A stretch of 64,000 nucleotides of DNA from Beijerinckiaceae bacterium (GTDB taxonomy: Bacteria > Bacteroidota > Bacteroidia > Chitinophagales > Chitinophagaceae). The stretch covers positions 30,442 through 94,441 of the forward strand of contig CAJCIQ010000211.1 in NCBI GenBank assembly GCA_903970475.1. Reading direction: 5' to 3'. This document shows positions 25,093 to 34,854 of the stretch, in pieces (position 1 is the first letter of the stretch; the number at the start of each line of letters is the position of its first letter). Both the position numbers and the translations under genes were made by a program. The notes beneath the pieces are model-generated. The model did not search any database. It was not told the DNA's origin and worked only from the letters and a program-made list of their open reading frames with translations.

Positions 25093-26844
25093 ATGGGGGC
25101 ACCTTCACAGCGTCCACCCAACGGAGATTCCGTCCAACAGGCCGCACTGATTAATACAAAAGGAGTAGATACCCATACCTTCGATGCCATTGTCATCGGA
25201 TCCGGCATATCCGGAGGCTGGGCAGCCAAAGAGCTTTGCGGGAAGGGCCTCAAAACCCTGGTTCTGGAAAGGGGCAGGAACATCGTTCATGTCAAAGACT
25301 ACGATACCGCCTTTAAAAGCCCCTGGTACTTTCCTCACCGACTGCGCAATTCGGACCAGGACAAAGCAGACAATCCCATTCAGTCCACCGTATATGATGA
25401 AGCCACCAAACAATTCTTCGTTTCTGACAAAGAGCATCCTTATATACAGGAGAAGCCCTTTCATTGGGTTAGGGGATATCAGTTAGGCGGCAGGTCCCTG
25501 ACCTGGGGTCGTCAGTGCTACAGGCTTAGTGACCTGGACTTCGGAGCCAATCAAGCAGATGGCCACGGGGTTGACTGGCCCATCCGGTATAAGGACATAG
25601 CCCCCTGGTATGACTATGTAGAACAGTTTGTGGGCATTAGCGGCCAGGCGGAAGGATTAGCTCAACTACCCGATGGACAGTTCCTTCCGCCCATGGAGAT
25701 GAATTGCGCCGAAACCCAGTTTGCCCAACGCATAAAAGCGCATTACCCGGAGCGCGTCATCACGATTGCCCGGGTCGCCAACCTCACCCAAGGCTGGAAC
25801 GGCAGGGGACCTTGCCAATTCAGGAACCTTTGCATGAGGGGCTGTCCCTTTAGCGGATATTTCAGTTCCAACGCCGCCACCCTACCCGCTGCCCAGTCCA
25901 CGGGCAACCTAACGTTACTGACAGACGCCATCGTCATAGAAGTACTCTACGACGAAACGACCCGCAAGGCCAAAGGCGTAAGGGTCATGGACCAGCATAC
26001 CCACCAGGTAACCGAGTACTTCGCCCGCATCCTCTTCATTAACGCCTCTACCATCGCCACAGCCGCCCTGCTCCTGGGTTCGGTAAGCCGTAGTTTCCCC
26101 CAGGGATTGGGCAATTCCAGCGGGCAGGTAGGCCATAACCTGATGGACCACCATACCGGTACCGGAGGCTTTGGCATCCTGGAAGGATTCGAGGATCAAT
26201 ATTATGCTGGCCGGCGGCCGGCTGGGTTCTATGTTCCCCGCTTTGTGAATCTGGGAACCGATAAAAACAACCGCAAGGAATATGTGAGGGGATTCGGATA
26301 CCAGGGCATAGGTATACGCATGGAATGGCCGGAGCTTACCACCCTGGAAGGATTTGGTCCGGACTTTAAAGAAAAGCTCCTCAAACCAGGGCCCTGGCAG
26401 CTATGGATGGGCGCCTACGGAGAGACCCTACCCTATTATGAAAACCATATTCAATTATCAAAAGATCAGAAGGACCAGTGGGGCCTGCCGCTGGTGAAGA
26501 TACACTTTGAATACCAGGCCAATGAAGAGGCCATGCGCGAAGACGAAGAAGCATACACCATGGAAATGATGAAAGCCGCAGGATTGACCGGGATCTCCAC
26601 TTACAGGCATTTTGATGCTCCAGGTTCGGCAGTCCACGAGATGGGCACCGTCCGCATGGGCAATGATCCCCGTACCTCGGTATTGAATGGGTATAACCAA
26701 ATGCATGATGTTCCCAATGTATTCATTACGGATGGAAGCTGTATGACTTCTTCGGCCTGGCAGAATCCATCCTTGACCTACATGGCACTGACGGCAAGGG
26801 CTTGTGACTATGCCTTATCCGAACTCAAGGCGGGAAGGCTATGA
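25093..26844 (+). CDS. GMC-family FAD oxidoreductase (sugar/gluconate dehydrogenase type)
   Basis: A 583-residue flavoprotein. The FAD-binding Rossmann motif VIGSGISGGWAAKEL is at about 35-50, with a following LERG. A Cys-rich insertion (CQFRNLCMRGCPFSG) is typical of the gluconate/3-keto-sugar branch. The catalytic pair is His in AVHEMGTVRMG and Asn in WQNPSLTYMALTAR near the C-terminus. It lacks its own signal and probably leaves the cytoplasm with the Tat-signal subunit encoded just upstream. It oxidises a sugar or sugar-acid hydroxyl and passes electrons on; no cytochrome c subunit gene is adjacent. Its 3' end overlaps the convergent GT14 gene by 37 bp. Confidence 0.92.
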   Translation: MGAPSQRPPNGDSVQQAALINTKGVDTHTFDAIVIGSGISGGWAAKELCGKGLKTLVLERGRNIVHVKDYDTAFKSPWYFPHRLRNSDQDKADNPIQSTVYDEATKQFFVSDKEHPYIQEKPFHWVRGYQLGGRSLTWGRQCYRLSDLDFGANQADGHGVDWPIRYKDIAPWYDYVEQFVGISGQAEGLAQLPDGQFLPPMEMNCAETQFAQRIKAHYPERVITIARVANLTQGWNGRGPCQFRNLCMRGCPFSGYFSSNAATLPAAQSTGNLTLLTDAIVIEVLYDETTRKAKGVRVMDQHTHQVTEYFARILFINASTIATAALLLGSVSRSFPQGLGNSSGQVGHNLMDHHTGTGGFGILEGFEDQYYAGRRPAGFYVPRFVNLGTDKNNRKEYVRGFGYQGIGIRMEWPELTTLEGFGPDFKEKLLKPGPWQLWMGAYGETLPYYENHIQLSKDQKDQWGLPLVKIHFEYQANEEAMREDEEAYTMEMMKAAGLTGISTYRHFDAPGSAVHEMGTVRMGNDPRTSVLNGYNQMHDVPNVFITDGSCMTSSAWQNPSLTYMALTARACDYALSELKAGRL

Positions 26845-27710
26845 GCACGCAAGGTATCCATGACGGCCGTATCCACTTCGGGATCGAATTTGCGGGCAAA
26901 AAACTTTCCCGACCCCATCAATGTGTTGAGGTCTTCCATGCGCAATACCTTTGGATTGGGCTTGCCTTCTGACCAATCCGTGTAGAGGAGGTTATCAGCA
27001 ATGCATTTGCGATAAGGAGAGTTATAGAGGATGGTGGAAAAAACGAGTTCATCCGAGCCCCAGGCATATTTGAAGAATTTGCCCAGCTCCGGATGCGCAT
27101 CCAGGAAATCAATGGCATAACGGAGAGCCCCACCCGAAAGGGTGAACCAACCGCTGCGTCCAGCCAGCGCATACCCACGCAATGGAAACTTCCTTTGCGG
27201 CAACAGCAGGTTAGCCATTTTCTGGATGAAGTACTTGCCAGGGACCCTCCAGTGATCGAGGTTATACTTCCAGGCATGGGCATGGGCGTCTTTCCACCAA
27301 CTGAGTGCTTCCGGTCTTTGGGACAGTGGATCTCCCGAAAGGGGATCCACATAGCAGGTGATGAATTCCTTACCCTGGTTGGTTTGCAGGAATTCAAGGA
27401 ACTGAGCAGCAGGTTGTAAAGGAAGATCCTGTCCTGAAATAAGGTTTATGTAATCATAAGAACCCCTGGAAATGGCTTCAGCCAAAGCATTACGCATGCC
27501 CAATACCAAACTGTATTCCGCCCAGCGAATGTCTGTCCTGGCGGCACAGAGGTACACACCAGGCGTTTGGTTCAAGAAGAGGTAAGGTCCGATGTCCACT
27601 TTAGCATCTACATGTACAAAGCAATCGATGTCAGGATGAGCGAGTATACTAACCAGTTGTGCCACCTGTGCTGGGTTCTTGTGGACCAGGATAACGTGAG
27701 CTGCGCGCAT
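26808..27710 (-). CDS. GT14-type (beta-1,6-N-acetylglucosaminyltransferase-like) glycosyltransferase
   Basis: A 300-residue protein of the Branch/core-2 I GT14 family. The N-terminal AHVILVHKNPAQVAQLV and VHVDAKVD, then YDYINLISGQDLPLQP and a late WGSDELVF, are family hallmarks. These enzymes transfer xylose or N-acetylglucosamine without a DxD motif. No membrane anchor is visible, so it acts in the cytoplasm. It is the last gene of the minus-strand arm but is separated from the other minus-strand transferases by the oppositely oriented flippase gene. Confidence 0.88.
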   Translation of the reverse strand: MRAAHVILVHKNPAQVAQLVSILAHPDIDCFVHVDAKVDIGPYLFLNQTPGVYLCAARTDIRWAEYSLVLGMRNALAEAISRGSYDYINLISGQDLPLQPAAQFLEFLQTNQGKEFITCYVDPLSGDPLSQRPEALSWWKDAHAHAWKYNLDHWRVPGKYFIQKMANLLLPQRKFPLRGYALAGRSGWFTLSGGALRYAIDFLDAHPELGKFFKYAWGSDELVFSTILYNSPYRKCIADNLLYTDWSEGKPNPKVLRMEDLNTLMGSGKFFARKFDPEVDTAVMDTLRAHSLPALSSDKA

Positions 27711-27777
27711 AGTTAATGAATCAAATATAAAATTGTATGTTTGCCTGGCCTACCTGGCCTATTAAACCCTGGAACTT

Positions 27778-29133
27778 TTGAAAAAATATTTCTCTTCATA
27801 TTGGATCAGATCTGCATTTTACACTGTTTCACAAAGGCTCTCCATCACCCTATTCGGATTTTTCAGCCTGATGATCCTCGCCCGGCATATTCTTCCGGAG
27901 AGTATGGGTATCTGGGCCCTGTTCACGGTAGTGACCACTGTGTTCGAAACAACAAAAGTAGGACTCCTTAAAAATGCTCATATCCTATACGTAACCGGCA
28001 CCCAAGATACCCACCAAAAAACAGTGATTGCTTCATCTTCCTTGCTCATTAACGCTACGATAACATTAATCTTTATCCTGCTCATCCTCCTTTGTGGCTC
28101 CTGGCTGAGTAAATTGTTAGGTTCCGGGGAGGGGCTAAACACCCTCCTTCACCTGTTCATTCCCGGTTTGATTGCCATGGTCATCTTCTCCCATATGGAG
28201 GCCATCTCCCAATCCCACCTGGACTTCAAAGGCGTTTTCGCAGGCTACTTTGTACGCCAGGTTGTTTTTTTCGCCATCGTTGCTTACCACGCCATTTTCA
28301 AAGTCCCCATCGCCCTGGAAAGACTCTCGATATATTGGTCCATTTCCATATTGGCCGGCACCGTCTTCATCTATTGGTACAGCCGTCCCCACCTCCATAA
28401 CAAATTCAACCCATCCCTGGGCTGGATTAAGAAAATCACGGGCTATGGCAAGTATATTTTTGCTTCAGGGCTGATATCTAACCTCTACACCAACATGGAC
28501 CAGCTCATGACAGCGGGCGTGATGAAATTACCCGCTGTGGTGGCCTCCTACAACATATCCAACCGGATCAATGCCGTCATCGACGTACCTTCCTTTGCGG
28601 CCGCTGACGTGATCTTTCCCAAGGTATCCATGGCCTCTGCCCTGGAAGGTGAAGGAAAGGTTAAGTACCTTTACGAACGCATGGTGGCCCTGCTGTCCTG
28701 CTTTGTCGTACCCCTTACCCTGGTCATCATCATCTTTGCCAAATGGGTGGTCCTCGTGGTAGGCGGAAAGCAGTACGTCAGCCAAGCCACCCCTATCCTC
28801 CAGCTCTACATGATCACCGGGCTACTGAGGCCCATGCAAAACCAGGCAGCCAACCTGCTCAACTCCATAGGTAAACCCGCCCTTTGCTTTATCCTCAACG
28901 CAGTCACCCTTGGAGCCAACCTTTTTATCAGTTACCTCTGCATAAAGCACTTCGGCTACATAGGCGCCGCCATTGCTTCGGTGTTCACCTATGGCATAAG
29001 CCTTCCCGTCTGGTACTACGTCGTCAAACGGCTGGTAGGTGCAGAAGCCAGGAATATCATTGCCTACATGAGGGAATACTATTCCCTGTTCTTCAAAAAA
29101 GGGTTAGGGTTGATCCTGGGGTTAAAATCATAA
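27778..29133 (+). CDS. Polysaccharide flippase (Wzx-like, MOP superfamily)
   Basis: A 451-residue integral membrane protein with about 12-14 helices, of the polysaccharide-transport MOP/MATE branch that flips undecaprenyl-linked repeat units across the inner membrane. The start is TTG at 27778 (reading MKKYFSSYWIRSAFYTVSQR). The N-terminal SLMILARHILPESMGIWALF segment is characteristic of Wzx/RfbX proteins. It lies alone on the plus strand inside a block of minus-strand glycosyltransferase genes, and its stop is 10 bp from the stop of the convergent GT4 gene. Confidence 0.9.
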   Translation: MKKYFSSYWIRSAFYTVSQRLSITLFGFFSLMILARHILPESMGIWALFTVVTTVFETTKVGLLKNAHILYVTGTQDTHQKTVIASSSLLINATITLIFILLILLCGSWLSKLLGSGEGLNTLLHLFIPGLIAMVIFSHMEAISQSHLDFKGVFAGYFVRQVVFFAIVAYHAIFKVPIALERLSIYWSISILAGTVFIYWYSRPHLHNKFNPSLGWIKKITGYGKYIFASGLISNLYTNMDQLMTAGVMKLPAVVASYNISNRINAVIDVPSFAAADVIFPKVSMASALEGEGKVKYLYERMVALLSCFVVPLTLVIIIFAKWVVLVVGGKQYVSQATPILQLYMITGLLRPMQNQAANLLNSIGKPALCFILNAVTLGANLFISYLCIKHFGYIGAAIASVFTYGISLPVWYYVVKRLVGAEARNIIAYMREYYSLFFKKGLGLILGLKS

Positions 29134-29143
29134 GGAATACAGA

Positions 29144-30322
29144 CTAAACTTGGTTGGCCAGTTCAGGAAAAGCCACTCCGGCCGCTTCCTGGAAACTCTC
29201 TGCCCAACTATCCCAATTAAGCCTTTCTTCATAACGCATCCTTGAGGAATGAACCAGTTGCTCGAAACGTTCCTGGTCCTTAAATAGCTCTGATATGAGG
29301 AGTGCATACAGGCGACCGTCGGCATGGTAAGGTAAGCAGTATCCATTGACTCCGTCCTGTACGACTTCCGGAACACCCCCTGTTTCCGTGGTGATGGCTG
29401 GTACCCCAAAGGCATTTGCCTCACAGGCTACAGACAGGGACGCGTCCGCACGCGTAGGTAATAGCAGAAAATGTACGGTAGAAAGTACCTCTGAGAAACG
29501 AACCTGGTCAGCCTGGTCGTTTCGGTTGAGAAAAGGGATGACTTCCATGTCCGGGTGCTCCACCCCTGGCGGAGGCTGGCATCCGCAGACAATCAGACGG
29601 GCGTCTTCCCCGTGGACCTCCCTTATTTGCTGTAGGGCCTGAAAAGCGATATTTCCGCCCTTCCTTTCCCAATCCCTGGCTAAAAACAGCATCGTCAGGC
29701 GGGGATTGCCAAACTTGCGGTAGATGATGTCCAGTTCGGGCTTTGAGTCCATGTTGGCGCCGGGAGGGATCACGGTTACCCTTCTGGCATTGATCTTATA
29801 ATCCTGGATAGCGGAGGCTGCCGCCCATTCGGAGGAAAAAACAGACAGGTTACTTCTTCTTAAGGAACGGCGCTCCAGGAAGTTCCCTTCCCAGCGGGAT
29901 AGCCAGGAGATCTTTTTGTAGCCAGGGTCATTATAGTGGGCTACCAGTTGAAAAGTAGTATCGCTAATGAGCACGACGGGTAGGTCGGTTTTGAAATAAG
30001 CCAGTTCAACACTGGAGGAAGAAGGGGCGCAAACCAGGTCATAGGACTGCCCTTTCATTTTACGCCTCAGTACCTTGGCATAATATAAGCTCAAAGGAAT
30101 ACTGAACTGGGCGAAGTATTCGGTACCAAAGACGATCCTGATGGACTTCGCTATGGCCCTGAATAATTTATCCAGCCAATGTGGAATATGCACGGGGCCT
30201 AACAGGTCCACTTCTCCTATATGCTGCTGAAGGGCTTTTGCAATGTAATAGGTAGTGCCGGACCAGGTACGCTTGTCCCTGGGATCATTTCCAGTCAAGT
30301 ATGCAATCTTAAGTTTACGCAA
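29144..30322 (-). CDS. Glycosyltransferase family 4 protein
   Basis: A 392-residue GT-B enzyme. The N-terminal domain begins KIAYLTGNDPRDKRTWSGT, an acceptor-side stretch with the glycine-rich turn of family 4. The C-terminal domain has LTMLFLARDWERKGG, the helix region ALLLPTRADASLSVACEANAFGVPAI-type residues with the E-x7-E donor motif in part, and a final GGVPEVV. It probably adds a sugar during repeat-unit assembly on the cytoplasmic face. It follows another GT4 gene by 46 bp on the same strand. Confidence 0.9.
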   Translation of the reverse strand: MRKLKIAYLTGNDPRDKRTWSGTTYYIAKALQQHIGEVDLLGPVHIPHWLDKLFRAIAKSIRIVFGTEYFAQFSIPLSLYYAKVLRRKMKGQSYDLVCAPSSSSVELAYFKTDLPVVLISDTTFQLVAHYNDPGYKKISWLSRWEGNFLERRSLRRSNLSVFSSEWAAASAIQDYKINARRVTVIPPGANMDSKPELDIIYRKFGNPRLTMLFLARDWERKGGNIAFQALQQIREVHGEDARLIVCGCQPPPGVEHPDMEVIPFLNRNDQADQVRFSEVLSTVHFLLLPTRADASLSVACEANAFGVPAITTETGGVPEVVQDGVNGYCLPYHADGRLYALLISELFKDQERFEQLVHSSRMRYEERLNWDSWAESFQEAAGVAFPELANQV

Positions 30323-30368
30323 GTTGGGTAGGTTAACGAAACGATAAAGAATCCCGATCAGGCCTTAA

Positions 30369-31499
30369 CTACTGAGCATGCAAGGTTTCCAGGTACAACG
30401 ATTCGATTTTTCTGGTCATACTACCCACGTCAAATCCGTTTTCTATGGTCATACGGGCAGCGCATCCCAACCTGCGCCGGAGCGCAGCATCAGTTGCCAG
30501 CTGGACCAACCCGTCTTCCAAAGCACTGAGGTCTCCCTGGTGAACCGTCAGGCCATTTACGCCATCCTCCACGAGTTCGCTGGATCCATCCACATGCGTT
30601 GCCAATACGGCCTTCTGCATGGCCATGGCCTCAATCAATCCGATGGGCAACCCTTCCCACAAGGAAGGAAGGCAAAAAATGTCCATGGCATGGAGTACAT
30701 CGGGGATATCACTGCGAAAATTCTCAAACACCACTTTATTTTCCAATTCCAATTGGCGAACAAGCTCCTTGGCGCTGTCCCTGAGCTCTCCTTCACCCAC
30801 CATCACCAGCACAGCCTTAGGATTGGCTTTGAGCACTGCGGGGAAAGCTTTGATCAGGGATAAAGGGTCCTTCTGGGCCGTCATCCTGGCCACAAAACCA
30901 ATCACACAGGCATCAGGCAAAATGCCCCATTGCCTCCTGAGGTCCCTGAAATTCCTATCCGGGTTGAAAAACGACAGGTCAATTCCGTTAGGAATCACTA
31001 CCGAATCAAAGTTAGGGATGTACTTATTTCCCGTAGCCTGGTTAGAGTTGGATACGGAAATCGTACAGTTCACCCCACGCGTAATCCATTTTTCAACGAG
31101 TATCCTGGCTTTTTTAATCCACCAGGGTTGGTCGTCGTGGAATGACCATCCGTGCACCGTATAAATGATCGGCAACCGCAGGACCCTGGCCGCCCAGAAT
31201 ATATTGGTATTGACCCTGGTTCCATGTACGTGCACAATATCAATTTTTTCACGTATCATCAGGCGGCGCACCGCATTCCAGGTAGAGATGTCGAAAGCTT
31301 TATTGGATGGAATGACGTGATGATTCACCCCCATTTTATCGAGCGTATCCATCATCTTCCCATGCGTAAAGGCGAGCACTACCGGTTCAAACCTCGTCGT
31401 ATCCATATGCTCAACCAGGTTGAGGATATGGGTTTCCCCACCGCCAACCTGCCCTTGCCTTATGGCTTCCAAGACCTTTATTTTACCTGTTTGATTCAT
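30369..31499 (-). CDS. Glycosyltransferase family 4 protein
   Basis: A retaining GT4 enzyme of 376 residues from the preferred Met at 31499, where MNQTGKIKVLEAIRQGQVGGGETHI begins, with the usual GGGETH acceptor-site turn. The frame is open to 31565, but the extra 22 residues are Met/Thr-rich and do not fit the family. The C-terminal domain shows VIGFVARMTAQKDP, then LPSLWEGLPIGLIEAMAMQKAVLAT with the E-x7-E donor motif. Part of the minus-strand exopolysaccharide arm, upstream of the second GT4. Confidence 0.92.
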   Translation of the reverse strand: MNQTGKIKVLEAIRQGQVGGGETHILNLVEHMDTTRFEPVVLAFTHGKMMDTLDKMGVNHHVIPSNKAFDISTWNAVRRLMIREKIDIVHVHGTRVNTNIFWAARVLRLPIIYTVHGWSFHDDQPWWIKKARILVEKWITRGVNCTISVSNSNQATGNKYIPNFDSVVIPNGIDLSFFNPDRNFRDLRRQWGILPDACVIGFVARMTAQKDPLSLIKAFPAVLKANPKAVLVMVGEGELRDSAKELVRQLELENKVVFENFRSDIPDVLHAMDIFCLPSLWEGLPIGLIEAMAMQKAVLATHVDGSSELVEDGVNGLTVHQGDLSALEDGLVQLATDAALRRRLGCAARMTIENGFDVGSMTRKIESLYLETLHAQ

Positions 31500-31588
31500 A
31501 AACATCATAAGCGTCATTGTCATCAGCGTTATGGAGCACCCCCGCCCCAGCGGCAGGGGTTCCATAACATCGTAGTAATCCGTACCCG

Positions 31589-32491
31589 TTAAGTCGTTTT
31601 ATCTAAACTGTGCTGTACATTCCACATCGTACCCTGCCAAAATGCCCTGAGATGATCCTTCTCCTTTCTCAGAAGGTATTTGAGGGTATTGACGGGAAGC
31701 GTGCAGCACAGGTAGTACATAGTGAACACCATCAGTGGCCAGGCTTTTGCGTTCCTGCGCATGAACAGGATGCGGTTCCTGTTCTGGTAGAACGTCTTTA
31801 ACGTAGAGCGTTTCCCTACCGTCATGGATTCCTTATGATATATCAGGCTTTTAGGCTGATAATACACGGTGTATCCTTTATTTTTTATCTGTTGGCACCA
31901 GTCCAACTCTTCATAATACAGGAAGTACACTTCCGGCATCAGACCAACTTCCCTGACCACCGAGGCTGGAAGCATCATGGCACAACCATGGGCATAATGC
32001 GTTGGCGTTTCCTGGTCATACTGGCCCAGGTCCTTCTTCATGGACCCCACCATGGCGTTACGCCCACTGAACATATTGACCGCCTCATATCCTGCGAACT
32101 CAATGGTACCTGGCGCGTCATAGAAGTGCACCTTGGGGGAGACCACACCCGCATCGGGATGGGCTTCAAAGGTACCCAACAACCCTTCCAGCATATCAGG
32201 CGTCAGTACGGTATCGTTATTGACAAAGAAAAGATAATCTCCTTTGGCGGCTTTGATCCCTAAGTTGTTGCCACCGGCAAATCCCAGATTCTGGGGACTC
32301 ATGATCAACCGTACATCCGGATATGCCTTATGCAAGGCCTCCACCGGTGATTCTTTGGAAGCATTGTCGACGACGATCACTTCCACGTTGGGATAGGTAA
32401 GGTAGCCTATGGATTGAAGCAGATCTACCGTCAGCGCCGTATTGTTGTAGTTAATGGTGATGATGCTCACCAAAGGTTGATCAGCTGCCAT
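31589..32491 (-). CDS. Glycosyltransferase family 2 protein, rhamnosyltransferase-like
   Basis: An inverting GT-A enzyme of 300 residues from Met at 32491 (MAADQPLVSIITINYNN); the frame stays open to 32563 but that extension lies inside the preceding gene. Motifs include VIVVDNASKE, NLGFAGGNNLGIK, the metal-binding FVNNDTVL and the catalytic-region YYEELDWCQQIK. A C-terminal hydrophobic stretch (AWPLMVFTMYYLCCTLPV) may associate with the membrane. The start overlaps the upstream GT2 stop by 11 bp, suggesting translational coupling. Confidence 0.91.
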   Translation of the reverse strand: MAADQPLVSIITINYNNTALTVDLLQSIGYLTYPNVEVIVVDNASKESPVEALHKAYPDVRLIMSPQNLGFAGGNNLGIKAAKGDYLFFVNNDTVLTPDMLEGLLGTFEAHPDAGVVSPKVHFYDAPGTIEFAGYEAVNMFSGRNAMVGSMKKDLGQYDQETPTHYAHGCAMMLPASVVREVGLMPEVYFLYYEELDWCQQIKNKGYTVYYQPKSLIYHKESMTVGKRSTLKTFYQNRNRILFMRRNAKAWPLMVFTMYYLCCTLPVNTLKYLLRKEKDHLRAFWQGTMWNVQHSLDKTT

Positions 32492-33689
32492 GCTTACGGT
32501 AAGGAACTTGGTTATGAATGCCCGTCCTGGTATGGAGGGTGTGAATAAAGTTCTTCTGGCCACTGCGGATATGCAGCAGGTTGAGGGCCATGATTCCTAT
32601 AGCGCCCGGCAATTGCAACAATGCTTTTCCCAACCCTCTGCGGTAATACGTCCTGGGCAAAGCCACGGCCAGGGTGATCAGGTACAAACCCCATAATCCC
32701 AACCCTGCATAACCTAGCCTGGGATCCACCCACCATGCGCCAATGGCGATCAGCGGCAAAAATCCCAGCAATAAGGAACGGGGAGGCACCATATTGGTGC
32801 AAACACCCAGGTTGAAGTAAGACACATTGCCTTTGGCCAGTTGTACCCAACCAGGGAAAAAATACATAGCCAGGCAAACAAACTGACCGGAAATCCAGCG
32901 CCTGCGCTGCTTGCCAAAGGCCTGAGCCGAGTCAATTTTTTCGTCATAAATGACAGCATCCTCCAGGTATTCAATGCTTAAGCCTTCGGAAAGGATCTTC
33001 ATCTGCAAAGGTTTGTCCTCCGTCACCGAATCAATGGTGGTGAGTACCTCCCTGATCATATTGTATTCGAATACCATTCCGGAACCCACCAGGCTACAGG
33101 AAAGTCCTAAAGCGTTGGATCCTCTGCGGAATATATGGTTGTTGATGGCTTCGGAGCAGGCGTCCAATATGGAATACGAGGTATCCATATTTTTAGCCAC
33201 GCGTTTGCCCTGCACGCAACGGGCACCCAGGTCAAAGGCCCGGTTAACCCTTTGCAGGAATTGGGGATCCAGCATATTGTCCGCGTCACAAATCAGGGCC
33301 AGGTCATATGCTTGCGTATTCCTTCCGAAGAAAGCATTCAGGGATCTTGCCTTGGTAGACTGCCTGAAGGAAACTTCCCATACTTGAAGGGGTAAGGTCC
33401 TCAGATCCTGAATGGTTTTTTCCTGTAGGGAATCTGCGATGATGTGTACATCATAACAGATGGCCGGATAATCTTGTTCCAGCAGGTTTTCAGCCGTGGC
33501 CTTAATGATGCCGTCTTCTTTGTAGGCAGGTACCAGAATGGCAATGCGTCTGTAGCTCTCCGGCTTTTCGAAATCTTTGGTCCAGGGGTTCTTATACCAC
33601 CATCTACCGGCTACCGTCAGCACGAAAAGATAAGCGACCGAAAGGCCGAAATAAATGACGATGATCAATACTACCAACCACAGGACCAT
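32481..33689 (-). CDS. Membrane glycosyltransferase family 2, processive-type
   Basis: A 402-residue GT2 with an N-terminal helix (about 3-28), a cytoplasmic GT-A domain and three or four C-terminal helices (about 275-380). It has AILVPAYKEDG, the DAD metal motif at 135-137, TEDKPLQ at about 223-229, and QRRRW at 261-265. The QxxRW motif marks hyaluronan/cellulose-synthase-like processive or chain-extending enzymes. The gene sits 2 bp from the sugar-transferase gene and overlaps the next GT2. Confidence 0.9.
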   Translation of the reverse strand: MVLWLVVLIIVIYFGLSVAYLFVLTVAGRWWYKNPWTKDFEKPESYRRIAILVPAYKEDGIIKATAENLLEQDYPAICYDVHIIADSLQEKTIQDLRTLPLQVWEVSFRQSTKARSLNAFFGRNTQAYDLALICDADNMLDPQFLQRVNRAFDLGARCVQGKRVAKNMDTSYSILDACSEAINNHIFRRGSNALGLSCSLVGSGMVFEYNMIREVLTTIDSVTEDKPLQMKILSEGLSIEYLEDAVIYDEKIDSAQAFGKQRRRWISGQFVCLAMYFFPGWVQLAKGNVSYFNLGVCTNMVPPRSLLLGFLPLIAIGAWWVDPRLGYAGLGLWGLYLITLAVALPRTYYRRGLGKALLQLPGAIGIMALNLLHIRSGQKNFIHTLHTRTGIHNQVPYRKHGS

Positions 33690-33691
33690 AA

Positions 33692-34846
33692 CTATGCTTC
33701 TGCTTTTTGGATGAGAATTTTGGGGGTGCGTAACAAGATGCGCAGGTCATACAGGAAGGAATGACGATTGGCGTAATCGATATCCAGGTTAATCCTTTCC
33801 TGAACCGACATATTGGGCTGCCCACGTTTCTTGATTTGCCATAGTCCGGTGATGCCGGCGGGGGCCAGGAAGCGTTGCACGCTTTCATCAGCGGTGAGGG
33901 TGCGGGCCTCATACAAAGGCAGAGGCCTGTTTCCAACCAAAGACATATCTCCTTTGAGTACGTTGATCAATTGGGGTAATTCATCCAGGCTGGTCTTGCG
34001 CAGGAACCTGCCCAGGCGTGTTACCCGGGGGTCCTTATCCAATTTGAAGAAAGCGGGGGCGCCATTGCCACCACTGACGTCATACTGGTTGAGGTGTTTC
34101 ATCTGCTCGATCTTTTTGTCTGCATCGGGCACCATGGTCCTGAATTTTAAAAACTGAAATATCTTATATGCCCTACCAGCCCTGGGTGATTTATAGAGAA
34201 TGGGCCCTTTTGAGTCCAAACGGATAGCAACGGCCACGCCGAGGAAAACGGGTGATAGGGCAATAAGGGCTAGAGAAGAAACGGTTATATCCAGGCTACG
34301 CTGGAAAACCCTGTTCATGGTTACCGGGTGAGGCGGTTGTTCCTCCTTGGTATGATAAGGAAGGGTCAGCCTGAAATGCCTGTATTTGCGAAGCAGTTCA
34401 ATTTTAGCACAGAGTTCTTCTTCACTCGCCTTGCAATCAAACACGTCGTCAATGCCTTTTAGTTTGGCGGGATCAAAGCTGATCGTTTCTTCCCGGGGCA
34501 ACAACACGATGAAAGGAATATGTGCATACTCCTTGGTCACGCTCAGGTAGGAGGCAAAATGACTGATCAGGTTTTCATCCAGACGGATATCGCAGATGAT
34601 GGCCTGGGGCAAGGGCCTACCCTTTTGGAAATAATCCAGGAGCAAAATGTTCCGGGCCTCGTGGATAGAATGGGTAACGATGCTCTGATACCCCTGATCC
34701 GTCATGCGGGTGGCATAGTTAGCAGGGGTCTCACCGATCAACAGCAGATTACGTCCTGGCTTCTCCAGCAAATCGGATGCGTGGGAATGCCATTTCCATT
34801 CAATTCCGTTCCTTTTGGTCTGTTGGGGGTAAAGCGTTTCTATCAT
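33692..34846 (-). CDS. Receiver-like domain fused to polyprenyl glycosylphosphotransferase (priming sugar transferase)
   Basis: A 384-residue fusion. Residues of about 33-155 look like a degenerate response-regulator receiver: a LLLIGE strand in place of the acidic pair, a potential phospho-acceptor Asp86 in IICDIRLD, and Lys139 in VFDCKAS at the usual beta5 position. Residues of about 178-380 are a WcaJ/WbaP-type sugar transferase: one membrane helix (187-207), then KSPRAGRAYKIFQFLKFRTM, KTSLDELPQLINVLKGDMS and LVGNRP, ending ITGLWQI. The enzyme moves a hexose-1-phosphate onto undecaprenyl phosphate, starting repeat-unit synthesis. Standard homologues carry a CoA-binding-like or multi-helix N-terminus, so this receiver-like one is unusual. 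A receiver gene lies 8 bp upstream. Confidence 0.92.
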   Translation of the reverse strand: MIETLYPQQTKRNGIEWKWHSHASDLLEKPGRNLLLIGETPANYATRMTDQGYQSIVTHSIHEARNILLLDYFQKGRPLPQAIICDIRLDENLISHFASYLSVTKEYAHIPFIVLLPREETISFDPAKLKGIDDVFDCKASEEELCAKIELLRKYRHFRLTLPYHTKEEQPPHPVTMNRVFQRSLDITVSSLALIALSPVFLGVAVAIRLDSKGPILYKSPRAGRAYKIFQFLKFRTMVPDADKKIEQMKHLNQYDVSGGNGAPAFFKLDKDPRVTRLGRFLRKTSLDELPQLINVLKGDMSLVGNRPLPLYEARTLTADESVQRFLAPAGITGLWQIKKRGQPNMSVQERINLDIDYANRHSFLYDLRILLRTPKILIQKAEA

Positions 34847-34854
34847 AACGTCAC

